Source: CAZBSE01 sp964561115 (GTDB taxonomy: Bacteria; Actinomycetota; Humimicrobiia; Humimicrobiales; Humimicrobiaceae). Taken from it: 23,425 nt of DNA. The position numbers and the translations under genes were made by a program. Positions 23,079 to 23,425 of this stretch are shown here, piece by piece. The notes below the pieces were generated by a model, which had not been told where the DNA came from, did no database searches, and worked only from the letters and a program-made list of their open reading frames with translations. The stretch spans positions 1 to 23,425 of the forward strand of contig CAZLOE010000019.1 in assembly GCA_964561115.1 (NCBI GenBank), read 5' to 3'. How positions within the stretch are numbered: position 1 is the first letter of the stretch; the number at the start of each line of letters is the position of its first letter.

Positions 23079-23425
23079 AAAAAATATAAAAAAATGGTTA
23101 AAAGAGCATGGTAAGATGAGTCATAAATATTCCCTGTGGGTAATTTATTTCTGTACCGGCTGTGGAATAATTGAAATTCCACCGGTTATAACTTCACGCT
23201 GGGATGCTGAAAGGTTTGGAGTAATTCCTGTGGCAACACCAAGACAGGCAAATCTTTTCTTAATTACGGGATATGTCTCAGTAAAGACCCTAAAAGCTAT
23301 TATAAGGACTTATGAACAGATGCCTGACCCAAAGTTTACAGTTGGTTTCGGTTCCTGTCCTATAAATGGTGGGATGTACTGGGACTCCTATAATACCATA
23401 AAGCATCTGGATAAGTATATCCCTG
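23071..23425 (+). CDS. NuoB/MbxJ-like Fe-S subunit, cut by the right edge
   Basis: The first 118 residues of a NuoB-family small subunit. Start ATG 23071 overlaps the NuoH-like stop and has AAAGG upstream. FCTGCGIIEIPP supplies two ligands of the [4Fe-4S] cluster; GSCPINGGMYWDSYNT a third. The fourth ligand lies beyond the edge. It has the CxxC of the hydrogenase/Mbx group and not the CC pair of true complex I. The genes that would show hydrogenase versus sulfane-reductase function (K and L) are outside the window. Confidence 0.9.
   Translation, partial: MDRKNIKKWLKEHGKMSHKYSLWVIYFCTGCGIIEIPPVITSRWDAERFGVIPVATPRQANLFLITGYVSVKTLKAIIRTYEQMPDPKFTVGFGSCPINGGMYWDSYNTIKHLDKYIP

Overview
The window is AT-rich DNA from a strictly anaerobic bacterium. 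Shine-Dalgarno sequences of the AAAGGAG type, TTG and GTG starts, and sigma70-like -35/-10 pairs point to Bacteria. A MetV/MetF pair, many low-potential Fe-S proteins and an archaeal-Mbx-like membrane complex suggest a fermentative or acetogenic lifestyle with Wood-Ljungdahl chemistry. Atribacterota-like or similar deep anaerobic lineages would fit, but the sequence alone cannot settle the phylum. 35 protein genes are called, 34 complete and one cut by the right edge.

Region 1 (about 65-9424, plus strand) is a dense run of Fe-S and metal-cofactor handling genes. In order: a DUF5320 protein, an Mrp/NBP35 Fe-S carrier ATPase, a radical SAM protein, a NifX-like protein, a small DUF5320/zinc-ribbon protein, a DUF134 regulator, a second NifX-like protein, two MinD-type ATPases with inserted 2[4Fe-4S] domains, a methyltransferase, a COG1237 metallo-beta-lactamase-fold protein, an FmdB-type zinc ribbon, MetV, MetF and a small ferredoxin. 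The first gene has a good promoter overlapped by an inverted repeat and is followed by a strong hairpin. Most of the other genes are closely spaced or overlap. The layout suggests assembly or repair of Fe-S cofactors tied to methylene-tetrahydrofolate reduction.

Region 2 (9461-14328, minus strand, convergent with region 1) reads from 14328 down: a methyltransferase, a DUF1638 protein, a fusion of an Fe-S domain to a DUF5320-type tail, a ferredoxin, a small coiled-coil protein, an OsmC-family protein, another methyltransferase, a CooT-type nickel-binding protein and a TrmO with an added His-containing N-terminal domain.

Region 3 (14329-14969) is intergenic but busy. It holds a 30-base near-perfect palindrome overlapping a possible promoter, a riboswitch-like leader ending in an intrinsic terminator, a decayed partial copy of the 5' end of the next gene, and a second, near-consensus promoter.

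Region 4 (14970 to the right edge, plus strand) is an Mbx-type operon: MnhE, MnhF, MnhG, a CoA-disulfide-reductase/NSR-like flavoprotein, DUF4040, an MbhE-MbhF-type fusion, MnhC, an MnhD-like antiporter subunit, a second antiporter-like subunit, a NuoH-like subunit and a NuoB-like subunit cut at the edge. The order H-H'-M-J matches archaeal membrane-bound sulfane reductase (mbx) operons better than hydrogenase (mbh) operons. The two antiporter subunits lack different conserved lysines.
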